Shown here: piece after piece, positions 33,707 to 43,731 of the stretch
Layout: each line of letters begins with the position of its first letter
Position numbering within the stretch: position 1 is the stretch's first letter
Assembly: GCA_003141895.1 (NCBI GenBank)
Contig: PLNT01000007.1
Coordinates: forward strand, 101,783-165,782
DNA from: Bacteroidales bacterium
GTDB lineage: Bacteria; Bacteroidota; Bacteroidia; Bacteroidales; VadinHA17
Length of the DNA stretch: 64,000 nt
Direction: 5' to 3'
Notes under the pieces: generated by a model
The model's database searches: none
The model's input: the letters and a program-made list of their open reading frames with translations, nothing else
Told to the model about the DNA's origin: nothing
Position numbers and translations under genes: made by a program

Positions 33707-36559
33707 ATGCTGACCGGAAAATATAAAATCCTGTATGATCGAGTTATCGGAACAATAGATAAGAACAGGATTTTCCATGATCCATTGCATACACTTGCTT
33801 ATGGAGCTGATGCGAGCTTTTACCGGCTTATTCCAAAAATGGTAATCAGAGCAAATAATGAAAATGAAGTTTCATTAATATTAAAAGAAAGTTCTAAGTT
33901 AAATATTCCTGTAACATTCCGTGCTGCAGGCACCAGTCTGTCAGGGCAGGCAATAACAGATTCGGTTCTGCTAATTGCTGGAAGCGACTGGAAGAAATTC
34001 CAGATAAATGAAAATGGGTCAGAGATCCGTCTTCAACCGGGTATTACCGGCGGGCATGTGAATTTACTTCTTGCTCCCTATGGTCGCAAGATTGGTCCTG
34101 ATCCGGCATCAATAAATGCTGCCATGATCGGAGGCATTGCCTCAAATAATGCCAGCGGAATGTGCTGTGGCACTGCGCAGAATTCATATAGAACGGTTGC
34201 CGGATTGAGGATTATAATGGCAGACGGAAGTATACTGGATACCAGGAATCAGGCAAATAAACTGGCCTTCAGAAAGTCCCATTCGAATTTTATTGCAGAA
34301 ATTGAAAATCTTGCAAGATCAGCTTCAGAGAATTCTCTCCTGTCTGAAAAAATCAGGAAGAAATATAAAATAAAGAATACCACCGGTTACAGCCTGAATG
34401 CTCTGATCGATTTCAAAGATGTCTTCGATATCATTGAACACCTCATGATTGGATCGGAAGGCACTTTAGGTTTTATTTCTGAAATTAACTACAAAACAGT
34501 CACTGAACAACCTTACAAGGCAAGTTCACTTATGATCTTTCCCGACATTGAAAAAGCATGTAATGCAGTTATGTTTTTAAAGTCAGAACCTGTTTCCGCT
34601 GTCGAACTGATTGACCGTGCAGGATTGCGTTCTGTAGAGAATGAAAAAGGTATTCCTGCATTCTTGAAAAACCTTAATGACAATGCATGTGCATTGCTTG
34701 TTGAAACCGTGGGCGGAAATAAGGTTGAAATAAATAGAAATATTGAAATAATAAAAGCTGCTATAAAAAGCGTTCCGGTTAAAACAACTGTTACGTTTAC
34801 TGATATTCCATCAGAGTATGAACAACTCTGGAAAATAAGAAAAGGACTTTTCCCTACAGTCGGAGCTATGCGCAAGACAGGAACAACTGTCATCATAGAA
34901 GATGTGGCGTTTCGGATAGAATCGCTGGCTGAGGCCACTCTCGATCTTCAGCGGATTCTGAAAAAATTCGGATACAATGAAGCTGTGATCTTCGGACATG
35001 CCCTGGAAGGGAATCTACATTTTGTTTTTACACAGGATTTCGGTTCACAGGAAGAAATAGACAGGTATTCCAGACTAATGTCTGAAATCTCAGAGCTTGT
35101 CGTCCAAAAATACGACGGTTCACTTAAGGCAGAACATGGAACCGGGCGTAATATGGCGCCATTTGTTGAACTGGAATGGGGAAATGAAGCTTACACTCTT
35201 ATGAAGCAAATCAAAAAGATCTTTGATCCTTTGAATATCCTTAACCCAGGTGTGATACTGAATACTGACAAAGAAGTTCATTTAAGAAACCTGAAGCCCC
35301 TTCCACCTGCTAACGAGATCATTGATAAGTGTACCGAATGCGGTTTCTGCGAACCATCATGTGTGTCAGCAGGACTCACGCTTACTCCTCGTCAGAGAAT
35401 CGTGATCTGCAGGGAAATGGCATCTCTTAACAGATCCGGGCATGAGCCTCATATTTCAGCATCCCTTGCACAAGCTTATGATTATTCAGGAAATGAAACC
35501 TGTGCCACTGACGGGTTATGTGCTATTAGTTGTCCGGTGAAAATAGATACCGGGAAGCTGATAAAGAACCTGCGCTCAGAAAAAATTGCTGCCCACGATC
35601 ACAGCGCAACGTGGATAGCCAATCACATGAGTTTTGTAACTGCCTCAGCAAGACGTGGCTTATCAATGGTAAGTTTCTTTCATACTGTATTAGGGACCAC
35701 ATTAATGAGCAAATTAGCAGGAGGGATCCGAAGGATATCGGGTAACAGAATCCCTTCGTGGAACCCCTATATGCCAGATGGAGCCAGGGTAACAAAACCT
35801 GAAAAGTCTCTGAATCAATCAAATGCACGGAAAGTTGTGTACTTCCCGTCGTGTATTAACCGTTCAATGGGGGTCTCTCACGATCATAAAAAAGACATTC
35901 AGTTGACAGAAAAAATGGTGAGACTGCTGAATAAAGGTGGTTATGAAGTTATTTATCCTGAAAAGCTAAATGATCTATGCTGTGGAATGGCATTCTTGAG
36001 TAAGGGATATTTAAAAGCCGGTGAAAAAAAATCGGTGGAACTGGAAGCTGCTCTTATGAAAGCAAGTCAAAACGGAAAATATCCTGTTCTCTGCGATATG
36101 AGTCCTTGTCTCTATACAATGAAAGAAAACATGAGGTCTGATCTTAAACTCTATGAACCGGTTGAGTTTATATTGGAATGGCTTCTGTCCTACCTCACAA
36201 TAACACCGGTGGAAGAAGTCATAACCGTTTTCCCTGTTTGCAGCATGAAGAAAATGGAATTAGACGGAAAGCTGGCTGATCTGGCAAGGATTTGTGCACG
36301 AGACGTAATCGTTCCTGAAGCAAATTGCTGCGGATTTGCAGGGGATCGTGGCTTCACCTTTCCGGAATTGAACAGGCATGGGTTGAGTAATCTGAAGAGT
36401 CAATTGCCAGCAGATGTAAAGGAAGGATATTCAACCAGCCGGACCTGCGAGATTGGATTGAGTTTGCATAGCGAAATTTCTCATAAATCGATAGTATATT
36501 TGGTGGATCGGGTTAGTGAACCAAAAATAATTAAAGATGGACCAGATCAAAAAATTTAA
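33707..36559 (+). CDS. FAD-binding and 4Fe-4S dehydrogenase fusion (D-lactate-dehydrogenase-like)
   Basis: Large peripheral oxidoreductase of 950 residues likely to oxidise a 2-hydroxy acid such as D-lactate or glycolate and pass electrons to the quinone pool. Order: FAD-binding domain (VTFRAAGTSLSGQAITDSVL, GGIASNNASGMCCGT), FAD-oxidase C domain (FGHALEGNLHFVFTQDFG), ferredoxin-like domain (CTECGFCEPSC about 542, CATDGLCAISCPV about 599) and two CCG-type blocks (LCCGMAFLSKGY about 757, NCCGFAGDRGF about 873). It thus combines the GlcD-like and GlpC-like parts in one chain. The next gene overlaps its end by 23 bp. Confidence 0.9.
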   Translation: MLTGKYKILYDRVIGTIDKNRIFHDPLHTLAYGADASFYRLIPKMVIRANNENEVSLILKESSKLNIPVTFRAAGTSLSGQAITDSVLLIAGSDWKKFQINENGSEIRLQPGITGGHVNLLLAPYGRKIGPDPASINAAMIGGIASNNASGMCCGTAQNSYRTVAGLRIIMADGSILDTRNQANKLAFRKSHSNFIAEIENLARSASENSLLSEKIRKKYKIKNTTGYSLNALIDFKDVFDIIEHLMIGSEGTLGFISEINYKTVTEQPYKASSLMIFPDIEKACNAVMFLKSEPVSAVELIDRAGLRSVENEKGIPAFLKNLNDNACALLVETVGGNKVEINRNIEIIKAAIKSVPVKTTVTFTDIPSEYEQLWKIRKGLFPTVGAMRKTGTTVIIEDVAFRIESLAEATLDLQRILKKFGYNEAVIFGHALEGNLHFVFTQDFGSQEEIDRYSRLMSEISELVVQKYDGSLKAEHGTGRNMAPFVELEWGNEAYTLMKQIKKIFDPLNILNPGVILNTDKEVHLRNLKPLPPANEIIDKCTECGFCEPSCVSAGLTLTPRQRIVICREMASLNRSGHEPHISASLAQAYDYSGNETCATDGLCAISCPVKIDTGKLIKNLRSEKIAAHDHSATWIANHMSFVTASARRGLSMVSFFHTVLGTTLMSKLAGGIRRISGNRIPSWNPYMPDGARVTKPEKSLNQSNARKVVYFPSCINRSMGVSHDHKKDIQLTEKMVRLLNKGGYEVIYPEKLNDLCCGMAFLSKGYLKAGEKKSVELEAALMKASQNGKYPVLCDMSPCLYTMKENMRSDLKLYEPVEFILEWLLSYLTITPVEEVITVFPVCSMKKMELDGKLADLARICARDVIVPEANCCGFAGDRGFTFPELNRHGLSNLKSQLPADVKEGYSTSRTCEIGLSLHSEISHKSIVYLVDRVSEPKIIKDGPDQKI

Positions 36560-37997
36560 ATGGATATTGATTCCAGTAGTCTTTTTCGGATGCTGCGCAT
36601 TTCTGTTCGTGTCACATGTGAACAGGACAGATAATGAGAGCAGATTCAGTCTTACGCTGATACCTCCTTCTCCAATCACAAACAAGGTAAAACTTGATAT
36701 AAGGGGAGCAATATGTAATAATTCCTCAAAAACTGTCGCTTATAAGATATCTCTTTATATTGATAAAGCCCAGACAGACTTTTGTGTTTACACTAAAAAC
36801 ATCACATTACAACCTGGGAAAAATGGCGGAATTCAGTTCATGCTTAACACTGAAAAATATGCGGGTGACAGGAAAATTATTATGACTGCAGAGTCAGCTT
36901 CAGGTATACATTCATCAATTGAGCCTGTTAAAATAATCGATTCAAAAATCAGGTCCACCGAAAGAATTGATGGAAGCTGGTTTGAGTTTTACCACTGGAG
37001 CGAAGATGAAGGCAGATTCTGGAATAAAGACATCATAAAATTATCCAACAATCAATGGGGTGAACTTATTAAAGGAATGCACGATATAGAAATGAATATT
37101 GTTGTAATTCAGGAGCTCTTCAGGAATCAAAAATATGTAGGACAGCACACAATGGAGTCAACAGGATATACCGGGATACCATACTATAGGTCGGAGCTTT
37201 ATCCTCGTAAACCTGATCAGTCTTTACTGAATAATGTTCAGAATGGAAAATCTTCAGAAAACTATCCTCAGTGGAAAAATATCGCTGCCGATTCTGCCCT
37301 TGAATCTGTTCTTACTGAAGCTGATAAAGACGGGATGAAAGTATTCCTTGGTGTTGGGATGTATGCATGGTTCGACTTCACTGAAGGATCACTTGAATGG
37401 TCAAAGAAAATAGCCAGGGAATTATGGGATAAGTACGGATCGCACAAGTCATTCTACGGCTGGTATATATCAGGTGAAATTGCCGGTAACCTGGGGGATA
37501 ATGATAACAGGAAAAAAGAGCTTGTACATTTTTTTGAAGAATTTACTCCTTATGTAAAAACGCTTGCCCCTGATAAACCGGTGATGCTTGCCACAAATTG
37601 CCATGATATAAAGAATTCAAACGGATATTACCCGGCATTACTCAAAAATCTCGATATTCTCTGCCCATTTGGTTTTCACAGAATGCCGGCAAATGATTAT
37701 TCGGGAAGTGAAGCTGCAAGGATCCTTCAGGATTATTGCGATCAGGCAGGTTCTCATCTCTGGATGGACCTTGAGGTATTTTTATTTGAGGAAAACAATG
37801 CACTCTATCCCCGACCGATTGACCAGGTAATAAAAGATTTGCTGATGTTTGATAATTTTGAGAAAATCTGCTGCTATTCATACACCGGTCTGATGAATGC
37901 AGGCTGGCAAACGGCAAAGCCAGGTGGAGAAAGAACTGTAAAACTTTATGACGATTATAAAAAATACCTGGAGAGCATTTCATCCGGAAATAAATAA
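36537..37997 (+). CDS. DUF4434-like TIM-barrel protein (putative glycoside hydrolase)
   Basis: Exported or membrane-anchored protein of 486 residues with an N-terminal hydrophobic helix (WILIPVVFFGCCAFLFVS). A beta-sandwich of about 100 residues (TLIPPSPITNKVKLDIRGAI) precedes a barrel domain with GSWFEFYHWSEDEGRFWN, GMKVFLGVGMYAWFDF, FYGWYISGEIAGNLGDNDNR and HLWMDLEVFLFEENNALYP. The pattern resembles DUF4434 proteins; Glu in ISGEI and Glu/Asp in WMDLEVF are candidate acid residues. It overlaps the upstream dehydrogenase by 23 bp, so it is probably co-translated. Substrate unknown. Confidence 0.78.
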   Translation: MDQIKKFKWILIPVVFFGCCAFLFVSHVNRTDNESRFSLTLIPPSPITNKVKLDIRGAICNNSSKTVAYKISLYIDKAQTDFCVYTKNITLQPGKNGGIQFMLNTEKYAGDRKIIMTAESASGIHSSIEPVKIIDSKIRSTERIDGSWFEFYHWSEDEGRFWNKDIIKLSNNQWGELIKGMHDIEMNIVVIQELFRNQKYVGQHTMESTGYTGIPYYRSELYPRKPDQSLLNNVQNGKSSENYPQWKNIAADSALESVLTEADKDGMKVFLGVGMYAWFDFTEGSLEWSKKIARELWDKYGSHKSFYGWYISGEIAGNLGDNDNRKKELVHFFEEFTPYVKTLAPDKPVMLATNCHDIKNSNGYYPALLKNLDILCPFGFHRMPANDYSGSEAARILQDYCDQAGSHLWMDLEVFLFEENNALYPRPIDQVIKDLLMFDNFEKICCYSYTGLMNAGWQTAKPGGERTVKLYDDYKKYLESISSGNK

Positions 37998-38012
37998 TAG
38001 AACCACCACTAG

Positions 38013-38040
38013 ACAACCCCCCCTTTAGGAGGCAGGGAGG
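38013..38040. repeat. GC-rich repeat between convergent genes
   Basis: CAACCCCCCCTTTAGGAGGC followed by AGGGAGG, a diverged member of the CCTTTAGGGG family between the DUF4434 and recQ stops. Confidence 0.6.
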
Positions 38041-39951
38041 CTAGCTTTTCCAGGTAAGTTTATGATTCCCGTCGGGAATTAACTTATTATGATCCAACAA
38101 CCAGCGTATCACTTTAATTACCTTATCTTCAGGATAATCAATTAGTTTGACGAGTTCCTCTGCATCAGGATTATTATCAGCCAGCAAGCATTTAATTTCT
38201 TCAAGTATAATATCGAATTCATACTTGCTCAGATCAAGCTCATTTCTTTCACGGCAAACATCACATATCCCGCACCTGTCAGATTCTTCGCCAAAATAAT
38301 TAAGCAGATATACCGACCTGCAATGATTATCCGAATCTGCATATTCGATCATTTTATCCAGACGTATTTCATATTTTTCCTTAACATGAAGATAATTATC
38401 GGGCGAGATCATCAGGGCTTTCCTTACAAGTCTTTCTTCCGTGAATATTACAAGAGCCGTCTTTTTACCGGGGATATAACGAATGATATTAAAGGCCGAC
38501 AATTTAACGAGATATTGATAGACCGTGTCACGTGTGGCAGCCGATTTCCGTGAGAGCGCATCTTCATTTATCGGGACAAATTCGCTGAACATTCCTGTGT
38601 ACGATCTGAGAAGAAGTTTGATAAACCCGTCAAATGATTCATTTGCTACCTGGAACTTGTACAGGTCATCGCGGCTTACTATAAAATGTACTCTTGAAGG
38701 ATTATTTATTTCTTCTGTAAATTCCATGTATCCTTCTCTCTGAAGGAACTGGAGACTGTTATAAGTTTCAATTACCGGCAGTCTGTATTTTGATACAAAA
38801 TCATACATATTAAAATCAAATACACTGTCTTTCCCTGAACCAAGTGGAACCTGAAGATAATTGCATAATGCCTCGTATGTGTCTTTGATTTTATCAATTG
38901 TTGGAAACTTCTTTCTGATTGTGTCATGCAAACGGGCTTTGTCTGACGGCGAGTATAAAAGAACAGCAAAAGCCTGTTTCCCATCACGGCCTGCCCTGCC
39001 GCTCTCCTGAAAATAACTTTCAATGGAATCCGGAACATCCCAGTGAATTACAAAACGCACTTCAGATTTGTCAATTCCCATTCCGAAAGCATTTGTCGCA
39101 ATAATAACACGGGTCTCTCCTGTTGTCCATTCAGCTTGCTTTTTATCTCGTAATTCATCTGATAACCCGGCATGATAGAAATCAGCGCTGATTCCATTTG
39201 CCACGAGCAGTTCAGCTACCTCCTTGCATCGTTTTCTGCTTCTTACATATACAATTCCGCTTCCTTTTGATTTTAGAATCGTTTTTACCAGGTAAGCGCC
39301 TTTCTCTTCGACTTTTCGCACCAGGTAGGAAATATTTTTTCTGTCGAAACTTGTTTTGAGAACATTCTTCTCTCTGAAAGCAAGTTTCTTCATGATATCC
39401 TCAACAACCTGAGGTGTAGCTGATGCAGTAAGGGCGAGAAATGGAACCTTATCTGATATATGGTCCCTTAGTGAAGCAATTTTCAGATATGAGGGTCTAA
39501 AATCATATCCCCATTGTGAAATGCAATGTGCTTCATCTATTGCAACCAGTGAAAGGTTTAGTCTCGTTACCTTCGCCTCAAAAAGTCTTGTTGAAATTCT
39601 TTCAGGTGAAATGTACAGGAACTTATAATTTCCATAAATACAGTTCTCAAGTGCATTATCTATCTCTTCACCCGACATTCCCGAATGAATTGCTATTGAT
39701 TTTATTTCCAGATTATTGAGTCTGTTTACCTGGTCTTTCATCAGGGCAATCAGCGGAGTTATTACCAGACAAATACCCTCATGCGCCAGCGCCGGAACCT
39801 GGAACGTTATTGATTTTCCGCCGCCTGTCGGCATAAGTGCAAGGGTGTCCTTCCCTTCGGCAACAGACATTATAATCTCCTCCTGTAATGGCTTGAAGGA
39901 GGTATATCCCCAGTATTTTATTAAAATCTGTTTGTATTGTTCGATATTCAT
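38041..39951 (-). CDS. recQ: RecQ-family ATP-dependent DNA helicase
   Basis: 3'-5' SF2 helicase for recombination and repair, 636 residues. Order: N-terminal WGYTSFKPLQEEII; Walker A MPTGGGKSITFQVPA (Lys about 47); DEAH box AIDEAHCISQWGYDFRPSY; helicase C domain with IIATNAFGMGIDKSEVRFVI and QESGRAGRDGK; and the RecQ zinc-binding cluster CRSVYLLNYFGEES plus RCGICDVCRERN. There is no clear HRDC domain, which makes it the shorter RecQ form. The frame is open to 39993, but ATG 39951 begins MNIEQYKQIL, the expected N-terminus. It is convergent with the DUF4434 gene and divergent from guaB. Confidence 0.92.
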   Translation of the reverse strand: MNIEQYKQILIKYWGYTSFKPLQEEIIMSVAEGKDTLALMPTGGGKSITFQVPALAHEGICLVITPLIALMKDQVNRLNNLEIKSIAIHSGMSGEEIDNALENCIYGNYKFLYISPERISTRLFEAKVTRLNLSLVAIDEAHCISQWGYDFRPSYLKIASLRDHISDKVPFLALTASATPQVVEDIMKKLAFREKNVLKTSFDRKNISYLVRKVEEKGAYLVKTILKSKGSGIVYVRSRKRCKEVAELLVANGISADFYHAGLSDELRDKKQAEWTTGETRVIIATNAFGMGIDKSEVRFVIHWDVPDSIESYFQESGRAGRDGKQAFAVLLYSPSDKARLHDTIRKKFPTIDKIKDTYEALCNYLQVPLGSGKDSVFDFNMYDFVSKYRLPVIETYNSLQFLQREGYMEFTEEINNPSRVHFIVSRDDLYKFQVANESFDGFIKLLLRSYTGMFSEFVPINEDALSRKSAATRDTVYQYLVKLSAFNIIRYIPGKKTALVIFTEERLVRKALMISPDNYLHVKEKYEIRLDKMIEYADSDNHCRSVYLLNYFGEESDRCGICDVCRERNELDLSKYEFDIILEEIKCLLADNNPDAEELVKLIDYPEDKVIKVIRWLLDHNKLIPDGNHKLTWKS

Positions 39952-40265
39952 TCCGGGTGGCACTATCTGCAAATGTACGAAAATCTCACGCAAAGACCTT
40001 CACGAACGAAAATGGCACAAACTTCAAAATTAATAACTTTATAAACGACGATGATGTGAATTGACCATCTCTCTTTTATATGATTACCCCCTTTCTTATT
40101 TCCCCCAAGGGGGAAAGGATAGCTAGCTCCTTCCCCCCTTGGGGGAAGGTTGGGAAGGGGGTTAAAAGTTTGGAACAGTCTTCGATCGCCTATAATACAT
40201 AATACATTTCACTACTTCTGTTTTTTTTCGTAATTTGCGCCATCAAAAACTTAAAATCTCATCTG
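39952..40265. repeat. Divergent intergenic region with 82-bp paired inverted repeat
   Basis: At 40084-40165, ACCCCCTTTCTTATTTCCCC, then AAGGGGGAAA, a middle with TAGCTAGC, then TTCCCCCCTTGGGGGAAGG and GGGGGTTAAAAG. It contains two adjacent hairpins and outer complementary ends. A near-identical copy lies at 61376-61454. The remaining sequence is AT-rich, with no clear promoter box for guaB and no gene. Confidence 0.7.
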
Positions 40266-41747
40266 ATGTCATTTATAAAAGATAAGATACTTTATGAAGG
40301 TTTAACATTTGACGATGTTCTTCTGGTTCCTTCATATTCTGAGATACTACCTAGAGAAGTTGAACTCAGCTCCATGTTCACACGAAACATCCGTATCAAT
40401 ACGCCCATTGTCTCTGCTGCCATGGATACAGTCACAGAAGATGAGCTTGCTATTGCAATTGCAAGAGAAGGCGGCATTGGCGTGATCCACAAAAACATGA
40501 CAATTGAAAAACAGGCTGCAATGGTCAAGCGTGTTAAGAGGGCTGAAAATGTTATGATCTTTGATCCGATAACGATCAACCTCGAAGCCACAGTAGCTGA
40601 AGCCATGAACCTGATGAGCGAATATAAAATAGGTGGAATTCCGGTTATTGATAAGGACGGCATTCTAAAAGGAATAGTCACCAACCGTGACCTCAGGTTT
40701 GAAAATAACAGGTCACGTAAGATAACTGAAGTGATGACTACAAGCCTGATTACCACTAATCATCAAACTAATCTTGAAGCTGCAGCACGAATACTTCAGA
40801 AACATAAAATCGAAAAGCTTCCTATGATTGATGATTCAGGCAAACTGATGGGCCTGATCACCTATAAAGACATTACAAAAACAAAGGACCGTCCAAACTC
40901 GTGTAAGGATGATAAGGGACGACTCAGGGTAGCTGGCGCCGTTGGAATAGCATCTGATACTCTTCAGAGAGTTGAAGCACTGATAAATGCAAGTGTAGAT
41001 GCTGTAGCAATCGACACTGCTCATGCCCATACTAAGAGCGTTATTAATATTCTTAAAGAAATAAAACGAAATTTCCCCACTCTGGATGTAATCGCAGGAA
41101 ATATAGGTACAGCTGAAGCAGCGAAGAAACTGGTTGACGAAGGAGCAGATGCGGTAAAAGTGGGTATCGGCCCGGGATCTATCTGCACAACGCGGATTAT
41201 AGCAGGTGTCGGAATACCTCAGTTATCAGCCATTTATAATGTTGCAAAGGCCATAGAAGGTTCTGGTATTCCAGTAATCGCTGACGGGGGCATAAGGTAC
41301 TCAGGTGATATTATAAAAGCAATCGCAGCTGGCGCAGATTCGATTATGGCAGGATCACTTTTTGCTGGTGTGGAAGAATCACCTGGTGACACAATAATCT
41401 ATAATGGCCGAAAATTCAAAGCATATCGCGGAATGGGGTCTATTGATGCAATGCAGCAGGGCTCCAAAGACAGATATTTCCAGGATATGGAAGACGATAT
41501 AAAAAAACTTGTCCCGGAAGGCATTGAAGCCAGAGTCCCGTATAAAGGATCAATAGCTGAAGTAATATACCAGATGACCGGAGGGTTAAGAGCCGGAATG
41601 GGATATCTCGGAGCTAAAAATATAGCCATGCTCAAAAAAAATGGCAAATTCGTAAGAATTACAAACTCAGGAATAATTGAAAGTCATCCTCATGATGTTT
41701 CCATAACCAGGGAGGCTCCAAATTACAGCAGAAAATCATTTGAATAA
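40266..41747 (+). CDS. guaB: IMP dehydrogenase
   Basis: NAD-dependent enzyme converting IMP to XMP, the committed step of GMP synthesis. The 493-residue length is standard. The N-terminal barrel begins [17 protein letters not shown], two CBS domains occupy about 95-205 ([35 protein letters not shown]), and the catalytic loop is [11 protein letters not shown] with Cys about 307. The flap and K+ site follow ([17 protein letters not shown]). A SurA-like gene begins 19 bp later on the same strand, so guaB may head the 40-48 kb transcript. Confidence 0.97.
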   Translation: MSFIKDKILYEGLTFDDVLLVPSYSEILPREVELSSMFTRNIRINTPIVSAAMDTVTEDELAIAIAREGGIGVIHKNMTIEKQAAMVKRVKRAENVMIFDPITINLEATVAEAMNLMSEYKIGGIPVIDKDGILKGIVTNRDLRFENNRSRKITEVMTTSLITTNHQTNLEAAARILQKHKIEKLPMIDDSGKLMGLITYKDITKTKDRPNSCKDDKGRLRVAGAVGIASDTLQRVEALINASVDAVAIDTAHAHTKSVINILKEIKRNFPTLDVIAGNIGTAEAAKKLVDEGADAVKVGIGPGSICTTRIIAGVGIPQLSAIYNVAKAIEGSGIPVIADGGIRYSGDIIKAIAAGADSIMAGSLFAGVEESPGDTIIYNGRKFKAYRGMGSIDAMQQGSKDRYFQDMEDDIKKLVPEGIEARVPYKGSIAEVIYQMTGGLRAGMGYLGAKNIAMLKKNGKFVRITNSGIIESHPHDVSITREAPNYSRKSFE

Positions 41748-41766
41748 AAGGTATCAGCAAATCCTG

Positions 41767-43731
41767 ATGAAAATCAGATCATTTTATTTAATCATTTTGT
41801 TATGCCTGCTCCCGCTTGCTTGTCAGGCGCAGGATCTGAATTCTAAAATTCTGATGAGTGTTGGAGAAAAAAAGATTGAGGCAGGAGAATTTATAAGGAT
41901 GTATAAAAAAAGCGCTGAACCTCAAAGCAATCTGGATATCGACAGCTATGTTCAGGAATTTGTAAATTTCAAGCTCAAAGTTGCGGATGCCATAAGTGAA
42001 GGTGATGATACAACCAGATCATTCAGAAATGAGCTCTATGTGTACAGGAATCAGCTTGCTGAAAACTATCTCACCGATACTCAGGCAAAGGAAAAACTTC
42101 TTGAGAAGGCCTACAAAAGATCACTTACTGAAATAAAAGTGCGGCACATTCTGATTGCAATACCAGAGAATCCTTCTCCTGATGATACATTGAAAGCCTG
42201 GAAAAAAGCTATTGATATCAGGGAAAGAATAATAACCGGAGAGCCTTTTGAAAGTGTTGCAAGGGGTACTTCCGATGATATATCGGTTAAGATAAACGGA
42301 GGAAATCTTGGCTATATTTCAGCTTTTCAAATGATTATGCCATTCGAAGATGCTGCATACTCGATGAAACCCGGAACAATATCAATGCCTGTAAGAACGC
42401 CTTTCGGATATCATATTATAACAGTTTCAGACAGACGTCCCTCAAAAGGCAGGATAAAAGTCGCCCATATAATGAAATCAGTTCCTCCGGGAACAAGCGA
42501 TGCAGAAGCCAGACAGGCAGAAACAGACATAAACAATATTTATAAAATGCTGACTGAGGGTGCTCCATTTTCTGAACTTGCAAAAAAGTACTCTGACCAT
42601 AAAGAATCTGCTGTAAGAGGAGGCGAACTCGACTGGTTCGGAACAGGTGAAATAGTCAGCGATTTTTCAGAACCGGCATTTGCTCTTACAGATACAGGTA
42701 AGTACACTAAACCGGTCCGCACCCTTTACGGATGGCATATAATTAAGCTTTTAGGAAGGAAAACACCCGTGACATTTGAAGAATACAAACCATTCCTCGA
42801 AAACAAAATTGACCAGTCATATCTTAATTCATTGAGTAAAAAATCCTTTGTTGAAAAACTTAAAAAAGAGTATAACTTCAATATAAATCAGGACGCACTT
42901 AACTGGTTTGTTAGTAATACCGATACCCTTATTATACAGGGATTGAAGAAATATGACCCGGTTACAATTCCCGAAGGGAATTTTTATTCATTTGCTAATC
43001 AGAATATTACTACAAATGATTTTGCAAATTATATCGAAAGCAGAGGTTTTATGGTAGTAACGAAAGATTCCTCTGTTTTTATTAACCGGTTAATCGTTAT
43101 CAAAGTTACTGACGATTTTATAAATTATGAGAACTCGCGTCTGGAAAAGAAATATCCTGAATTCAGGTATCTCATGGATGAATTTCATGATGGAATACTT
43201 TTATTCGAAATTTCCGGTAAAAAAGTTTGGAACAAGGTTAGCTGTGATACATCTGGTCTTCGCACATATTATGAAGAGAATAAAAATAAATGGCTTTCCC
43301 GAAAGAGTATAGAAGCTAAGCTCTATACTCTGAAAGTAACCGATGGAGATAATTTATTACAGCCGGCATTTAAAAAATATTCTGATAAACCAGATTTTGA
43401 TGATCTCCTCCTGAAAAAATTTAATAAGAAAAATGATACCCTTCTATTAATAAGTGAGGGCAGGTGGTTTCAGGGCGGCAATTCTGAAATTGATAAAATT
43501 GATTGGGAAACTGGTCTGCATTCATTTATCAAGGACGGCTTTCCATCTATTATCGTCATAAAAAAAGTAATTGAACCATCACCATTGAAATTTAATGAAG
43601 TTCAGAGTGAAGTGTTAACAGGATACCAGGAGACTCTTGAGAGGGAATGGATCAGACAATTAAATAAAAAATATAACGTTAAGATTGATAATATGGTACT
43701 TGAAGAGGTGAAGAAGAAGTTAAAAAAATGA
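41767..43731 (+). CDS. Periplasmic peptidyl-prolyl isomerase with two parvulin domains (SurA-like)
   Basis: Exported chaperone of 654 residues, probably helping outer-membrane protein folding. The signal peptide is LIILLCLLPLACQAQD; the Cys in LACQAQ could make it a lipoprotein. A SurA_N-like region (MSVGEKKIEAGEFIRMYKK) precedes two parvulin domains: KVRHILIAIPENPS to PFGYHIITVSDRRP, and KVAHIMKSVPPGTS to TLYGWHIIKLLGRK. A 240-residue C-terminal region follows. ATG 41767 is preferred over a TTG at 41740. It overlaps the next gene by ATGA (43728), indicating coupled translation. Confidence 0.88.
   Translation: MKIRSFYLIILLCLLPLACQAQDLNSKILMSVGEKKIEAGEFIRMYKKSAEPQSNLDIDSYVQEFVNFKLKVADAISEGDDTTRSFRNELYVYRNQLAENYLTDTQAKEKLLEKAYKRSLTEIKVRHILIAIPENPSPDDTLKAWKKAIDIRERIITGEPFESVARGTSDDISVKINGGNLGYISAFQMIMPFEDAAYSMKPGTISMPVRTPFGYHIITVSDRRPSKGRIKVAHIMKSVPPGTSDAEARQAETDINNIYKMLTEGAPFSELAKKYSDHKESAVRGGELDWFGTGEIVSDFSEPAFALTDTGKYTKPVRTLYGWHIIKLLGRKTPVTFEEYKPFLENKIDQSYLNSLSKKSFVEKLKKEYNFNINQDALNWFVSNTDTLIIQGLKKYDPVTIPEGNFYSFANQNITTNDFANYIESRGFMVVTKDSSVFINRLIVIKVTDDFINYENSRLEKKYPEFRYLMDEFHDGILLFEISGKKVWNKVSCDTSGLRTYYEENKNKWLSRKSIEAKLYTLKVTDGDNLLQPAFKKYSDKPDFDDLLLKKFNKKNDTLLLISEGRWFQGGNSEIDKIDWETGLHSFIKDGFPSIIVIKKVIEPSPLKFNEVQSEVLTGYQETLEREWIRQLNKKYNVKIDNMVLEEVKKKLKK

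Noticed and set aside
40202-40265. guaB promoter at CGTAATTTG
   Set aside because: The box is one base too short for TAnnTTTG and has no -33 partner.
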